Positions 34,934-44,196 of a stretch of 57,612 bases of DNA are shown here, piece after piece. Made by a program: the position numbers and the translations under genes. Source of the stretch: Bacteroides sp. CAG:545 (GTDB lineage Bacteria; Bacteroidota; Bacteroidia; Bacteroidales; UBA932); contig HF996007.1 of NCBI GenBank assembly GCA_000432515.1, positions 1 to 57,612 on the forward strand, in the 5' to 3' direction. Within the stretch, counting starts at the first letter, position 1. The number at the start of each line of letters is the position of its first letter. Below the pieces are notes generated by a model that made no database searches, was not told the origin of the DNA, and worked only from the letters and a program-made list of their open reading frames with translations.

Positions 34934-36517
34934 ATGACAGAAAAAATCATCATTCTCGATGCCGGTTCCCAGGTAACGCAGCTTATCGGACGTCGTCTCA
35001 GGGAGCTCAATGTGTTCTGCGAAATCTACCCTTACAACAAGATGCCGGAAATCGACCCGAGCATAAAGGGTGTGATCATTTCAGGCAGTCCATGCTCCGT
35101 CAGAGATGCCAATGCCCCTCAAATCGACCTGGAAGGGATCAAGGGCAAGCTTCCGCTGCTGGGAATCTGCTACGGCGCCCAGTACTTGGCCTCCAAGTTC
35201 GGAGGAAAGGTAGAGGGTTCGCTCGCAAGAGAGTACGGAAGGGCAATGCTGAACATCGTCAATGGAGAGTCCCCTCTTCTGAAAGACGTGTCAATGCATT
35301 CGCAGGTTTGGATGTCCCACGGCGACACCATCTCCGCCATTCCGGACAATGCAGAGGTTATCGCTTCTACCGATGACGTGGTCAATGCCGCTTTCCATTT
35401 CAAGGGAGAGCAGACATATGCCGTCCAGTTCCATCCTGAGGTGTTCCATTCTACGGAAGGCTCCAAGATGCTGGCGAACTTCGCTTTCGGAATCTGCGGG
35501 TGCAAAGGCGACTGGACACCTGCGTCTTTCATTGACACGACCATTGAGGAACTGAGGGCAGAGGTCGGTGACGACAAAGTGATACTCGGTCTGAGCGGTG
35601 GCGTGGACTCTACGGTAGCTGCCGTGCTGCTGAACAAGGCTATCGGGCACAACCTCACCTGCATCTTCGTGAACAACGGACTGCTGAGAAAGAACGAATT
35701 CGAGGATGTGATGAATTCATATAAGGACATGGGGCTGAACGTCATCGGCGCAGACGCTTCCAAAGAATTCATCTCCGAGCTGAAGGGCGTTACCGAACCT
35801 GAGGCCAAGAGAAAAATCATCGGAAGACTGTTTGTCGAGACGTTTGACAAATACGCACAGACTATCGAAAACGCCAAATGGCTTGCCCAGGGCACCATTT
35901 ATCCGGACGTCATCGAGTCTGCCGGCATCCCGGGAATCGCATCCAAGATCAAGTCTCACCACAATGTGGGCGGTCTTCCGGAGAAGATGCACCTGAAGAT
36001 TGTGGAGCCTCTGAAAATGTTGTTCAAGGATGAGGTCCGCCGTGTAGGACGTTCATTGGGCATAAAAGAGGAGCTTGTCGGAAGGCATCCGTTCCCTGGA
36101 CCGTCCTTGGCCATCCGTATAATAGGAGATGTGACCGAGGAGAAGCTGCGCGTTCTGCGTGAGGCTGACGACATCTTCATAAGCGGTCTGCGCAACTACG
36201 ACTGTACCGGTATGGGCTTTCCTTCCGCATCAGACCCGCGCATCATGGCGACAAATCTTTACGATGCCATCTGGCAGGCCGGTGTGATCCTCCTCCCTGT
36301 CAAGAGTGTAGGCGTGATGGGTGATGAAAGGACTTATGAGAATCCTGTAGCGCTCAGGGCCGTGGTTTCCACCGACGCGATGACCGCAGACTGGTTCCAC
36401 TTCCCATACGACTTCCTCGCCAAGGTCAGCGACGACATAATAAACAAGGTGAAGGGAGTGAACCGCGTAGTCTATGACATCTCTTCCAAACCACCTGCAA
36501 CCATCGAATGGGAGTAA
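34934..36517 (+). CDS. guaA: GMP synthase (glutamine-hydrolysing)
   Basis: A 527-residue enzyme that aminates XMP to GMP using glutamine and ATP. The N-terminal class I glutamine amidotransferase domain has the nucleophile in LLGICYGAQYLA and a catalytic His-Glu in FHPEVFHS. The ATP pyrophosphatase domain has the PP-loop LGLSGGVDSTVAA. The C-terminal dimerisation domain ends KPPATIEWE, as always in GuaA. It is monocistronic, with its own promoter and a strong terminator. Confidence 0.98.
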   Translation: MTEKIIILDAGSQVTQLIGRRLRELNVFCEIYPYNKMPEIDPSIKGVIISGSPCSVRDANAPQIDLEGIKGKLPLLGICYGAQYLASKFGGKVEGSLAREYGRAMLNIVNGESPLLKDVSMHSQVWMSHGDTISAIPDNAEVIASTDDVVNAAFHFKGEQTYAVQFHPEVFHSTEGSKMLANFAFGICGCKGDWTPASFIDTTIEELRAEVGDDKVILGLSGGVDSTVAAVLLNKAIGHNLTCIFVNNGLLRKNEFEDVMNSYKDMGLNVIGADASKEFISELKGVTEPEAKRKIIGRLFVETFDKYAQTIENAKWLAQGTIYPDVIESAGIPGIASKIKSHHNVGGLPEKMHLKIVEPLKMLFKDEVRRVGRSLGIKEELVGRHPFPGPSLAIRIIGDVTEEKLRVLREADDIFISGLRNYDCTGMGFPSASDPRIMATNLYDAIWQAGVILLPVKSVGVMGDERTYENPVALRAVVSTDAMTADWFHFPYDFLAKVSDDIINKVKGVNRVVYDISSKPPATIEWE

Positions 36518-36533
36518 TAAGTTCCAGACGAAA

Positions 36534-36577
36534 AAAAGGACGGCCACCAAAAAACCTGGTCGTCCTTTTCGTTTTTA
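36534..36577 (+). terminator. Bidirectional terminator between guaA and the dehydrogenase gene
   Basis: A 13-base stem (36534-36546 with 36557-36569, one G-U wobble) and a loop CCAAAAAACC. A-rich sequence lies on the left and a T-rich tract (36572-36576) on the right, so it can end transcripts from both convergent genes. Confidence 0.85.
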
Positions 36578-36588
36578 TTGTTCGCGCT

Positions 36589-37515
36589 TTACCAGCCTTT
36601 GGATATGTTTGCAGCGACAGCTTCTATCAGGCGCTGACGTGCTTCTTCGCTTGCCCAGGCCGTATGTGGCGTGAAGCGGAATTTTTCCGGATGCGAGGTA
36701 TGCAGCAGCGGACTGTCAGCAGAAAGCGGTTCGCTTGTGAAGACGTCGAGCGCAGCGCCGCCGATAAGGTCCTTGTCAATGACTATGGACAATGCCTGCT
36801 CATCCACTATCCCGCCGCGCCCCATATTGACGATTATCGCGCTCGGCTTCATCCATTCAAGTTCTTTCAGGCCGATGAGCCCGGCAGTACGCTCATTATA
36901 TGGTGCATGAATGGATATCACATCTGAGGTTTTCATCAACTCCTTTAGGCTTATGCTCGGATATTCCTTGCAATGCCCTGTTCCGGACGTGGAGTAATAC
37001 ACCACTTCCATTCCGAACGCCTCGGCTACTTTCGCCACCCTGCTGCCGATTGTTCCCATTCCGATTATGCCGATACGCTTTCCGTGCATTTCGATAAACG
37101 GCCTGGAAACATCCGTAAACAGTCCGCTCGCCGAGTACGCACCTGATTTCACGACATTGTCGAAATATGGGCCGTTGCCAAGCAGGGACAGGATGTGCAT
37201 AAACGTTTCCTGCACTACCGACTCAGTAGAATAGCCTGCCACGTTCCTGACGGGAATTTCTCTCTCCTCGCACGCCTTCAGGTCAATGTTGTTGACACCT
37301 GTAGCCGCTTCACAAACGAGTTTCAGCTCAGGCGCAGCATCAAGCAGTTCCTTTGTCACGCGCACTTTATTGACAATCAAAACATTACAATCGCCTACGC
37401 GTTCCAGTGCCTGCTGCGCTGACGAGTTGGGCCAGCATACCAGTTCACCCAAAGCCTCAATCGGCGCCAATGATGAGTTGCCCATAGTGGCAGCATCCAG
37501 ATAAACAATTTTCAT
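36589..37515 (-). CDS. D-2-hydroxyacid dehydrogenase (NAD-dependent)
   Basis: A 308-residue enzyme of the D-isomer-specific 2-hydroxyacid dehydrogenase family. The NAD-binding Rossmann motif is GIIGMGTIGSRVAKVAEAFG, near residue 146. The catalytic triad residues are Arg in NMGRGGIVDE, Glu in DVFTSEPL, and His in FTPHTAWAS. The substrate (glycerate, hydroxypyruvate, lactate or another 2-hydroxyacid) cannot be fixed. It is divergent from the DUF3737 gene, with 129 bases between; no clear promoter is seen there. Confidence 0.92.
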   Translation of the reverse strand: MKIVYLDAATMGNSSLAPIEALGELVCWPNSSAQQALERVGDCNVLIVNKVRVTKELLDAAPELKLVCEAATGVNNIDLKACEEREIPVRNVAGYSTESVVQETFMHILSLLGNGPYFDNVVKSGAYSASGLFTDVSRPFIEMHGKRIGIIGMGTIGSRVAKVAEAFGMEVVYYSTSGTGHCKEYPSISLKELMKTSDVISIHAPYNERTAGLIGLKELEWMKPSAIIVNMGRGGIVDEQALSIVIDKDLIGGAALDVFTSEPLSADSPLLHTSHPEKFRFTPHTAWASEEARQRLIEAVAANISKGW

Positions 37516-37644
37516 ATTTTTGCTTTTTTGTACTGCGAAAATAATAAATTCGTGCCGATAATTTATAATCAGAAAAACTGGTAACTTGGCAGGAATGATA
37601 ATTGAAGCAAAGGAAGAGTAGAACCAAGTAAGATTTTAGAATAT

Positions 37645-38496
37645 ATGGAAAAGATTATCGGTCAAGAGTTTATCGGGGAGAGGCCGCTCTATTGCAGACA
37701 CGGATTGTATCTTGAGAATGTGAAGATTCACAGGGGCGAGTCAGCATTGAAGGAAACAAGCGACATTACTGCGGTCAGCTGTGTATTCGAGGGGAAATAT
37801 CCGTTCTGGTGCTGTGAGAACTTCATCGTGAGGAACTGCCTTTTCACAGGAGGAGCAAGAGCCGCATTGTGGTATTCAAAAAACGTGGAGATGACTGACA
37901 CATACGTAGATGCGCCGAAGATGTTCCGCGAGATGGATGGCATCAAACTGAAAAACGTGCAGATTCCGGGAGCTGCGGAAACACTGTGGCACTGCAAGAA
38001 CATCGAGCTGGACAATGTCAGCGCAGACCATGCCGACTACATTTTCATGCACTGCAGCGACATAAAGATCCGTAATTTCCGTCTGGACGGCAACTACTCG
38101 TTCCAATACTGTAAAAACGTGGAAATTCACGATTCCATCCTCAACACCAAAGACGCATTCTGGGAGACCGAGAACGTAACAGTCTATGACTCAGAGATAA
38201 ACGGCGAATACCTCGGATGGTATGCCAAGAATCTCCGGCTGGTAAGATGCCGCATTTCCGGCACACAGCCGCTGTGTTATGCGGAAAACCTCATAATGGA
38301 AGACTGCACCATGGCACCGGACGCCGACCTCGCGTTCGAATACAGTTCTGTCAATGCAGATGTCAAAGGGCACATCACATCAGTGAAGAACCCGCGCACC
38401 GGACACATCAAAGCTGACAGCATCGGAGAAATCATCATTGACGAAAACATCAAGAAACCAGGAGACTGCAAGATATGTTCGACTTCGACAAAGTAA
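37645..38496 (+). CDS. DUF3737 family protein, right-handed beta-helix
   Basis: A 283-residue cytoplasmic protein made of repeating short strands (for example CENFIVRNCLFTG, CKNIELDNVSA, CKNVEIHDSILN, AKNLRLVRCRISG), which suggests a single parallel beta-helix. It matches my recollection of the DUF3737 family. No catalytic site is recognised and the function is unknown. Its end overlaps the start of the MalY-type lyase gene by 22 bases, so the two are probably translated together. Confidence 0.82.
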   Translation: MEKIIGQEFIGERPLYCRHGLYLENVKIHRGESALKETSDITAVSCVFEGKYPFWCCENFIVRNCLFTGGARAALWYSKNVEMTDTYVDAPKMFREMDGIKLKNVQIPGAAETLWHCKNIELDNVSADHADYIFMHCSDIKIRNFRLDGNYSFQYCKNVEIHDSILNTKDAFWETENVTVYDSEINGEYLGWYAKNLRLVRCRISGTQPLCYAENLIMEDCTMAPDADLAFEYSSVNADVKGHITSVKNPRTGHIKADSIGEIIIDENIKKPGDCKICSTSTK

Positions 38497-39647
38497 ATCA
38501 GCGCCGTGGAACCGGCTGCGTGAAATGGGACAATGACAGAGACGGGGTCATACCGATGTGGGTGGCCGATATGGATTTCCAGACGGCGCCGTGTATCGTG
38601 GAAACGCTCCGGGAACGTGTAAACCAAGGCATCTTCGGCTATACGCACGTCCAGGATTCATATTACGATGCCATCAGCAGCTGGTTTTCCAGAAAACACG
38701 GGTGGAACGGAATCCGGAAAGAGTGGATAATCTACACCTCCGGAGTAGTTCCGGCACTGTCCGCCACGATCAAGGCAATGACCAAGCCAGGAGATAAAGT
38801 ACTGATACAGACACCGGTATATAACTGTTTTTTCTCTTCGATAAGGAACAATGGCTGCACTATGCTGGAAAGCCGGCTGATTTACGATTATGCTGACGAC
38901 AACAGTTTTTCATGCCACGTGGATTTCGATGATTTCGAAAGCAAGGTGAAAGAGGCTGCAGTTTTCGTCCTGTGCAATCCTCACAACCCTGTGGGGCATG
39001 TCTGGACGAGAGACGAACTGGAACGCATGGCCTCCATCTGCATTCGACACGGAGTGCCGATCATCAGCGATGAAATCCACTGCGAAATAGTGATGCCCGG
39101 CTACAGCTACACTCCTCTTGCAAGCATTTCACAGGAAATAAGCCGCAACACCATCACTTTCTGCTCGCCGAGCAAGGCCTTCAACATTGCCGGACTGCAG
39201 ATCGCCAACATCATCACATGCCGTGAGGACTGGCGCAATGCAATCGACAAAGCCATCAACATCAATGAGATATGTGATGTAAACCCGTTCGGCGCAGCGG
39301 CCCTTGTCACGGCATACACAAACCCGGAAGCGGATCAATGGCTCAGCGAAATGAACAGTTATGTCTTCTCCAACTACTGCCGTCTCCGCGAGGTTTTCGC
39401 GTCCAGGCTACCGTGGATGCAGATATCCCGCCTCGAAGGCACATACCTCGTCTGGTGTGACTGCCGCAAGACCGGCCTCTCCTCCCATGAAATCGAAAAG
39501 TTGCTGGTGGACAAGTTCAATGTTCATGTCAATGCCGGTTCCATGTATGGTGAAGCGGGAGAAGGTTTCATACGCATCAACCTGGCCTGTCCTCGTGAAT
39601 TGCTGGATGAAGGACTTAACAGAATCGCTGACGGTCTTGCCGGATAG
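38475..39647 (+). CDS. MalY/PatB family aminotransferase (cystathionine beta-lyase type)
   Basis: A 390-residue PLP enzyme, fold type I. The start MFDFDKVNQRRGTGCVKWD and VIPMWVADMDFQTAPCI are diagnostic of PatB/MalY C-S lyases. CNPHNPVGHVWTRDEL and SDEIHCEIVMPG hold cofactor-binding residues, and the PLP lysine is in CSPSKAFNIAGLQIA. Members cleave cystathionine or cysteine conjugates, and some have secondary regulatory roles. It begins inside the last codons of the DUF3737 gene. Confidence 0.93.
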   Translation: MFDFDKVNQRRGTGCVKWDNDRDGVIPMWVADMDFQTAPCIVETLRERVNQGIFGYTHVQDSYYDAISSWFSRKHGWNGIRKEWIIYTSGVVPALSATIKAMTKPGDKVLIQTPVYNCFFSSIRNNGCTMLESRLIYDYADDNSFSCHVDFDDFESKVKEAAVFVLCNPHNPVGHVWTRDELERMASICIRHGVPIISDEIHCEIVMPGYSYTPLASISQEISRNTITFCSPSKAFNIAGLQIANIITCREDWRNAIDKAININEICDVNPFGAAALVTAYTNPEADQWLSEMNSYVFSNYCRLREVFASRLPWMQISRLEGTYLVWCDCRKTGLSSHEIEKLLVDKFNVHVNAGSMYGEAGEGFIRINLACPRELLDEGLNRIADGLAG

Positions 39648-39698
39648 ATACTGAGACTGATTGGGTGACCTATGGACTTGGAGCTCGTCGGCACGGAC

Positions 39699-39738
39699 AA
39701 AAAAAAGAGTCAAGCATTGACTGACAATGTCTTGACTC
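39699..39738 (-). terminator. Terminator after tRNA-Leu
   Basis: On the minus strand a 13-base stem with one bulged base (39725-39738 with 39707-39719) and loop TCAGT is followed by eight T (39699-39706). The stem itself contains one CATTGAC heptamer. Confidence 0.88.
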
Positions 39739-39743
39739 ATTCG

Positions 39744-39826
39744 TGCGCGAGATGAGAGTCGAACTCACACGTCGTAATTGACACTAGCTCCTGAAACTAG
39801 CGCGTCTACCATTTCGCCACCCGCGC
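39744..39826 (-). tRNA. tRNA-Leu (anticodon CAG)
   Basis: An 83-base class II tRNA without encoded CCA. The acceptor arms GCGCGGG/CTCGCGC pair with one wobble. The anticodon stem CTAGT/GCTAG carries loop TTCAGGA, with anticodon CAG reading CTG. A long variable arm follows (TGTCAATTACGACG), and the T arm contains GTTCGACTC. It has its own strong promoter and terminator. Confidence 0.95.
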
Positions 39827-39841
39827 AACTGATTTAGACTA

Positions 39842-39872
39842 CAAAGTTAATCATTGTTTTCTAAAAACCAAA
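39842..39872 (-). promoter_or_regulatory. Promoter of tRNA-Leu
   Basis: On the minus strand TTTG (39872-39869), 19 bases, then TAACTTTG (39849-39842): exact consensus match. The start of the tRNA is about 15 bases downstream. Confidence 0.65.
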
Positions 39873-39880
39873 ACTCTTTT

Positions 39881-40813
39881 TCATATCACCACCTCAAACT
39901 GCTCCGAATGAGTCCATTTGTCTATTGTAAATGATATGACAGTTCTTGCATAATCTATCTCCAGACAAATGTCCTTCAGGTCCGCAGAAGTCCAGTCATA
40001 TCCGCTCGATGCGATGTAATTTCCTATGGCAAAGGACTTTGCCACTCCGTTGCCTGTGACAATTTCCAAAATCAGGGAATCATCTGTCTGTCGTGGTACA
40101 GTTACAGCATATCCATGTCCGTATCCGGTGCTTTCCGATGCTGTTCCAGAGTCATCACCATCCGATTCAGTTCCGGAGCCGGCACTTTCCGTCTCTGACC
40201 TTTCAGCATCACAAAGAAAGGCTCCACGTGCAGGCTTGCCGTCCAGACCATAACCGTTCACATTTCCTCTGACACGCAACTTGAACGGGAATTCCTCCCC
40301 GTCCACATCCCTGACCTGAATGTCGATCCGGCAGAAGTTCTTATGCAATCTCACAGGGACTGTCACCCTGTCCGCCCTTGCAGACACCTTTTCACAGCAT
40401 GTCCATATGGAGGGACAGGGCCGCCCTTCATCGATCTCTATCCATCTTCCCGAAGAGTTCAACTCCCCTGCAAGTCCATCTGCCGAGTATGCAACAGCCA
40501 GATCGATGTTCCCTTTAGGCACCACATAACTATACGACCACTTGCCTGAAACGGTGTCCGGGCCTCCGGATGAAGCAGCTTGACCGGCCAAGAGGGTATC
40601 ACATAGAGAAAAACCATCATCAGAATATCCTCTCATACAGACAGTTACCCCATCCTGCAGACGTTCCGCATCCTCACGAGGGAACTCCAGCACCAATGCG
40701 CATGGACATAAGTCCCTGTCCTCCTTCACAGAACAACCCGGGCAGGTGAAAAAAGGTTGCAGGACGCTGAGGAGGACAAGAAACTTATAAAATCTCCAAG
40801 TTTCAGAAAACAT
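39881..40813 (-). CDS. FimB/Mfa2 family fimbrial anchor-type lipoprotein
   Basis: A 310-residue lipoprotein (signal ending CPGC, with SVKEDRDLCPC just after). The N-terminal pattern CSVKEDRDLCPCALVLEFP is characteristic of FimB/Mfa2-type subunits, which anchor or cap type V fimbriae of Bacteroidales. A Ser/Asp/Gly-rich insertion lies near residues 205-225. No FimA/Mfa1 major fimbrillin is in the window, so it may serve a minor or specialised pilus. Its start overlaps the DUF3575 gene stop by 11 bases. Confidence 0.85.
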   Translation of the reverse strand: MFSETWRFYKFLVLLSVLQPFFTCPGCSVKEDRDLCPCALVLEFPREDAERLQDGVTVCMRGYSDDGFSLCDTLLAGQAASSGGPDTVSGKWSYSYVVPKGNIDLAVAYSADGLAGELNSSGRWIEIDEGRPCPSIWTCCEKVSARADRVTVPVRLHKNFCRIDIQVRDVDGEEFPFKLRVRGNVNGYGLDGKPARGAFLCDAERSETESAGSGTESDGDDSGTASESTGYGHGYAVTVPRQTDDSLILEIVTGNGVAKSFAIGNYIASSGYDWTSADLKDICLEIDYARTVISFTIDKWTHSEQFEVVI

Positions 40814-41375
40814 AACTTAGCGCAATCATAACGTCCGACGGCAATATGAAGAATTTGGAGCCGGTATTTTCAGTAACACCACATACAGGGCAGGCATACA
40901 CGGAAAACTTGTCATATCCGGTCCAGAACCCCAGGCCGAAGTCGATATTGAAATGCTTTCCGAGCATATATGAGTACCCTCCAGAGATACCGGCTCCGAG
41001 TCTGTCACCTTCTGAAGTCTTTCGGGACACTATACCTCCGACATTATATTCCTGGTATTGCAGTTTTCCGCCGACCCACCAGCCGGAATACACATTCCAT
41101 GGCCACCAGCGCATTCCCAGGGCATAAGCCTGCTGCTTGTTGCGTGCATCTTCACGCCCTTCTCCAAGGTCAAACTCAAAAGGATTGTATTTGACAGACG
41201 CATTGACACTCCAGTGACGGGCCATCGGTACCGACGCCTCAAGATTCAATGTCGCAAAATTAGCATAGCTGACCATGTCAGTGGAAACTGATGCATTCTG
41301 GGCAGATGCCGGGAACAAGTCCAGGCACAAGGCAAGCACAAGTGAAGCCACGACCCTCAATGACACATTACGCAT
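40803..41375 (-). CDS. DUF3575 domain protein, probable outer membrane beta-barrel
   Basis: A 190-residue exported protein with a Sec signal ending at ASAQ. Alternating hydrophobic strands and a final aromatic residue (ALSYVF) suggest a small outer membrane beta-barrel. The pattern NASVKYNPFEF and MRWWPWNVYSGWWVGGKLQYQEYN is typical of DUF3575, a family often encoded beside fimbrial lipoproteins in Bacteroidales. A Cys pair CPVC lies near residue 155. It overlaps the Mfa2-like gene and follows the zincin gene by two bases. Confidence 0.85.
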   Translation of the reverse strand: MRNVSLRVVASLVLALCLDLFPASAQNASVSTDMVSYANFATLNLEASVPMARHWSVNASVKYNPFEFDLGEGREDARNKQQAYALGMRWWPWNVYSGWWVGGKLQYQEYNVGGIVSRKTSEGDRLGAGISGGYSYMLGKHFNIDFGLGFWTGYDKFSVYACPVCGVTENTGSKFFILPSDVMIALSYVF

Positions 41376-41377
41376 AA

Positions 41378-42979
41378 CTATTCGCTCTTCAAGCCCTTAT
41401 CCGAATACCTGTCGAAAACCTGCCGTATGACAGAAGCCTTGTCAGGATACAGCACGAGAAGCTGCCTTCTCAACGCATCTCGGGAGGTCACCTCACTCTG
41501 CAGAGCGGCGAAAATCTTGGACTTGCTCAATCCACGCTCTTCGAGATATCTGAAAATCTGAGGATGGAACCAATGCGACAAGCCGGAAGTCGGCATTGAC
41601 CCGCCATATCTGTCATGATACATGGAATTCTGCATAAAATAGCCCCACATCTCACCGACCTCGCAATATCCGGCATCCTTTTCCGTCCCGTCTCCATAGG
41701 TAACGCCGCCTGATGAGACGAATGATGAGATTATGAACTCGATATATTTGTCCCAATACTTCTTTCCTACCTGGGCAAAGTGGCTTGCATGGGCAAGTTC
41801 ATGACAGGTCTCGGAATAGATCTGGTCGTAATCCACACGGTCCTGCAGGCCAAGCGTCACGTCCGGCAAGAACAGCTTTATGATTGAAGCATAGTCGCCC
41901 AGGAACTTCCTGATGAGTGAACCGTCTATGAACGCGCCCTGCCTCATCATGACCGCACTGCTTGCTGACTGCTTCTGGAATATCCATATCCTCAAGTTCT
42001 TAGGAGGGCGCTTGATGTCCATGTCATCTGACTCACACCTCTTTATGTAGTCATATGCGGCGTTGTTCACGACACTTCTGCACCAGAGTTTCCTGTCTGA
42101 GTTCTTGGTAATCGTCGCATCCAGGCCTGCTGCCGGGCCCTTTCCCAATGCGGATGTGGACGCATTCACGAGGATCTTGTTCAATCCTATGGCAAAGCCC
42201 TCCTTGTTCTTGAAACGGAGTCTGTAGCGTGGCTTGGAAGAGTATTTCTTGGATATGGAATAATAGCCGTCCCTGTCAGTATAGGCAGAACCGTATTTCA
42301 CAAACACATTGCATATCACCTTCACCCCGGCCACGCCGAAAGGCTGCCGTCCATTGGCATCCTCATCCACGATCGTTATGCGTCCGGATGGTTTTTGCGC
42401 CCCGCCTTTAGTCTCCGGACAGAGCATGTCCTCATTGCCCGTAAGGATGAATGATTCCCTCACGACCGCATCCCAGTCAATGCCGTCATCAGCCTTCGTG
42501 CCGGCACTCGGATCCGGAATGAAACAGTCGTCCAGCACCTCATGGTAAATGTCTGAAGGGAATGTCGTCGAATGAGGCACGACGGCGTATTGCCAGGTTA
42601 TCTCCTCTTCCGACACATCCGGGTCATGATAATAGTCGCCGTCCTTCACGATCTGATAATCCAAAGGATGGTCCATGAGCTCATAGCCCAATGTGACAAG
42701 CTTCTGGTACTCCGCCTCCGATTTCGGCAGGAAACGCACATAGATATCCGTAGGTGTGACATCCACTCGCCCAGCCTTAGTCGGATAGAGACTGGCCAAT
42801 GCTTTCGTGACATTTGAGACCGAATACGGGTCATCCAGTTTCTTTCCCAATACAATCATTTCGTGGGACACCGTCTCATTTCCGGATTCATCTTCCCCAG
42901 ACAAATCCAATCCCTTCTCGGAACATCCCGCAGCAAGTAATGCAGCGAAGATGAAAAATGTTTTCAAGAATTTTTTCAT
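41378..42979 (-). CDS. Zincin-like lipoprotein with carboxypeptidase-regulatory-like segment
   Basis: A 533-residue lipoprotein (MKKFLKTFFIFAALLAAGC, Cys19). I do not recognise a named family. Residues of about 199-275 look like a carboxypeptidase regulatory-like beta domain (GRITIVDEDANG...TDRDGYYSIS). HELAH at residues 393-397, followed by acidic residues in CEVGEMWGYF (E440, E443), fits a gluzincin active site (HExxH plus distal Glu). I infer a surface or periplasmic metallopeptidase, not proven. It is first in a tight three-gene operon with DUF3575 and FimB/Mfa2 genes. Confidence 0.72.
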   Translation of the reverse strand: MKKFLKTFFIFAALLAAGCSEKGLDLSGEDESGNETVSHEMIVLGKKLDDPYSVSNVTKALASLYPTKAGRVDVTPTDIYVRFLPKSEAEYQKLVTLGYELMDHPLDYQIVKDGDYYHDPDVSEEEITWQYAVVPHSTTFPSDIYHEVLDDCFIPDPSAGTKADDGIDWDAVVRESFILTGNEDMLCPETKGGAQKPSGRITIVDEDANGRQPFGVAGVKVICNVFVKYGSAYTDRDGYYSISKKYSSKPRYRLRFKNKEGFAIGLNKILVNASTSALGKGPAAGLDATITKNSDRKLWCRSVVNNAAYDYIKRCESDDMDIKRPPKNLRIWIFQKQSASSAVMMRQGAFIDGSLIRKFLGDYASIIKLFLPDVTLGLQDRVDYDQIYSETCHELAHASHFAQVGKKYWDKYIEFIISSFVSSGGVTYGDGTEKDAGYCEVGEMWGYFMQNSMYHDRYGGSMPTSGLSHWFHPQIFRYLEERGLSKSKIFAALQSEVTSRDALRRQLLVLYPDKASVIRQVFDRYSDKGLKSE

Positions 42980-43005
42980 ACGTTCATTATCTTTTGGTTT
43001 GACTG

Positions 43006-43013
43006 CAAAATTA
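43006..43013 (-). promoter_or_regulatory. Putative -7 element of the zincin-DUF3575-Mfa2 operon
   Basis: TAATTTTG on the minus strand matches TAnnTTTG and lies 27 bases before the ATG. No clear -33 is visible. Nothing else is recognised in 43014-43190. Confidence 0.4.
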
Positions 43014-43197
43014 TTGGAGAGAAACCGTTTTCAGAAAATGAACACGATTTATTTTTATTTCGCCATCCTACACCATTGGATTGAGGTTTTTTCTCTGAAA
43101 TTCCTGAAAATTTACCGCAAACGATTTGCCCGTCTTAACATTTTTGTAACATTTGACGGCCATCATAGAATTTACGCAACCTGTTTACATGCAAAAT

Positions 43198-43224
43198 GCC
43201 CGGCCGAAATCCATTCAGCCGGGC
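43198..43224 (-). terminator. Hairpin after deoC
   Basis: Arms GCCCGGC and GCCGGGC (43198-43204, 43218-43224) with a 13-base interval that pairs partly inside. On the minus strand it is followed by ATTTTGC, a weak T-tract. It lies about 55 bases after the deoC stop. Confidence 0.6.
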
Positions 43225-43278
43225 GATGTAATCAAAAAAAATATCGAATAGCGTTCTAACGCCAATCAACCTCAAACT

Positions 43279-44172
43279 CTAGAAGAACGAAACCGTCTTC
43301 TGCTCAAGAGATGACATAAGGCTGTTCGCGAGACGGCTTACGCCGAAACGGAAATACTTCTTGTCAAGCCACTCCTTGCCGAGAATTGCCGAAACAATCG
43401 AATAGTAGCATACTGCATCCATAGTCGTGGAAACGCCGCCCGCAGCCTTGAAACCGACCTTCTTGCCAGTCTTCTCATAGAATTTGCGGATACATTCACA
43501 CATGATGTAAGCAGCCATAGGGGTCGCATTGACCTCAACCTTGCCGGTAGAAGTCTTGATGAAGTCAGCTCCACATTCCATAGCAAGGAAAGAAGCATCT
43601 GCAATCAGCTCAGGTGTAGAAAGCACACCGCTCTCGATGATGACCTTGAGTACAATCTGACGGCCCACACGCGCTCCGGCCTCGTCAATAGCCTTGCGGC
43701 AAGCCTTTATTTCCTCACCTGCAGTCTCATAATCTCCCGCGAGGAATGAATTGAGCGCCAATACGATATCTATCTCATCAGCACCTGCCTCAACAGCCAT
43801 TTCGCACTCTTTAGTCTTTACCTCAATGAAACTCTGTGAGGTAGGGAAACAGCCTGCCACGGCAGTGACGTGCAACTCTTCTTCCTTGCGTGTCTCCTTT
43901 ACTACGTGAGCCAGGTTCGGATATACGCAGACAGAAGCAGGAAGAGGATAATTCTGATATGTATCCCTATAGGTATTGACCTTCTGCATCAGCGCAGAAA
44001 TCGACTCGACGCTGTCAGCATTGTGAAGAGAGGTAAGGTCCATAAAAGAGAAGCAGTCTCTGATGACCTCATCGGAAACGACATTGTCCAGATTCGAGGC
44101 AATCAATTCCAGACTTCTGTCAACAGCCTCCTTGTCAGGAGAATAGCCATAGTTCAAGTATAATTCTTTCAT
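43279..44172 (-). CDS. deoC: Deoxyribose-phosphate aldolase
   Basis: A 297-residue class I aldolase that splits 2-deoxyribose 5-phosphate into acetaldehyde and glyceraldehyde 3-phosphate, the last step of deoxynucleoside breakdown. Active-site segments are EIDIVLALNSFLAGDY, VLKVIIESGVL, the Schiff-base lysine in ADFIKTSTGK, and the second lysine in VGFKAAGGVST. The length is that of the longer family branch. It lies at the end of a run of same-strand genes, 24 bases after the radical SAM gene. Confidence 0.95.
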   Translation of the reverse strand: MKELYLNYGYSPDKEAVDRSLELIASNLDNVVSDEVIRDCFSFMDLTSLHNADSVESISALMQKVNTYRDTYQNYPLPASVCVYPNLAHVVKETRKEEELHVTAVAGCFPTSQSFIEVKTKECEMAVEAGADEIDIVLALNSFLAGDYETAGEEIKACRKAIDEAGARVGRQIVLKVIIESGVLSTPELIADASFLAMECGADFIKTSTGKVEVNATPMAAYIMCECIRKFYEKTGKKVGFKAAGGVSTTMDAVCYYSIVSAILGKEWLDKKYFRFGVSRLANSLMSSLEQKTVSFF

Positions 44173-44196
44173 ATCTATTATTATTAAATTTATAAA

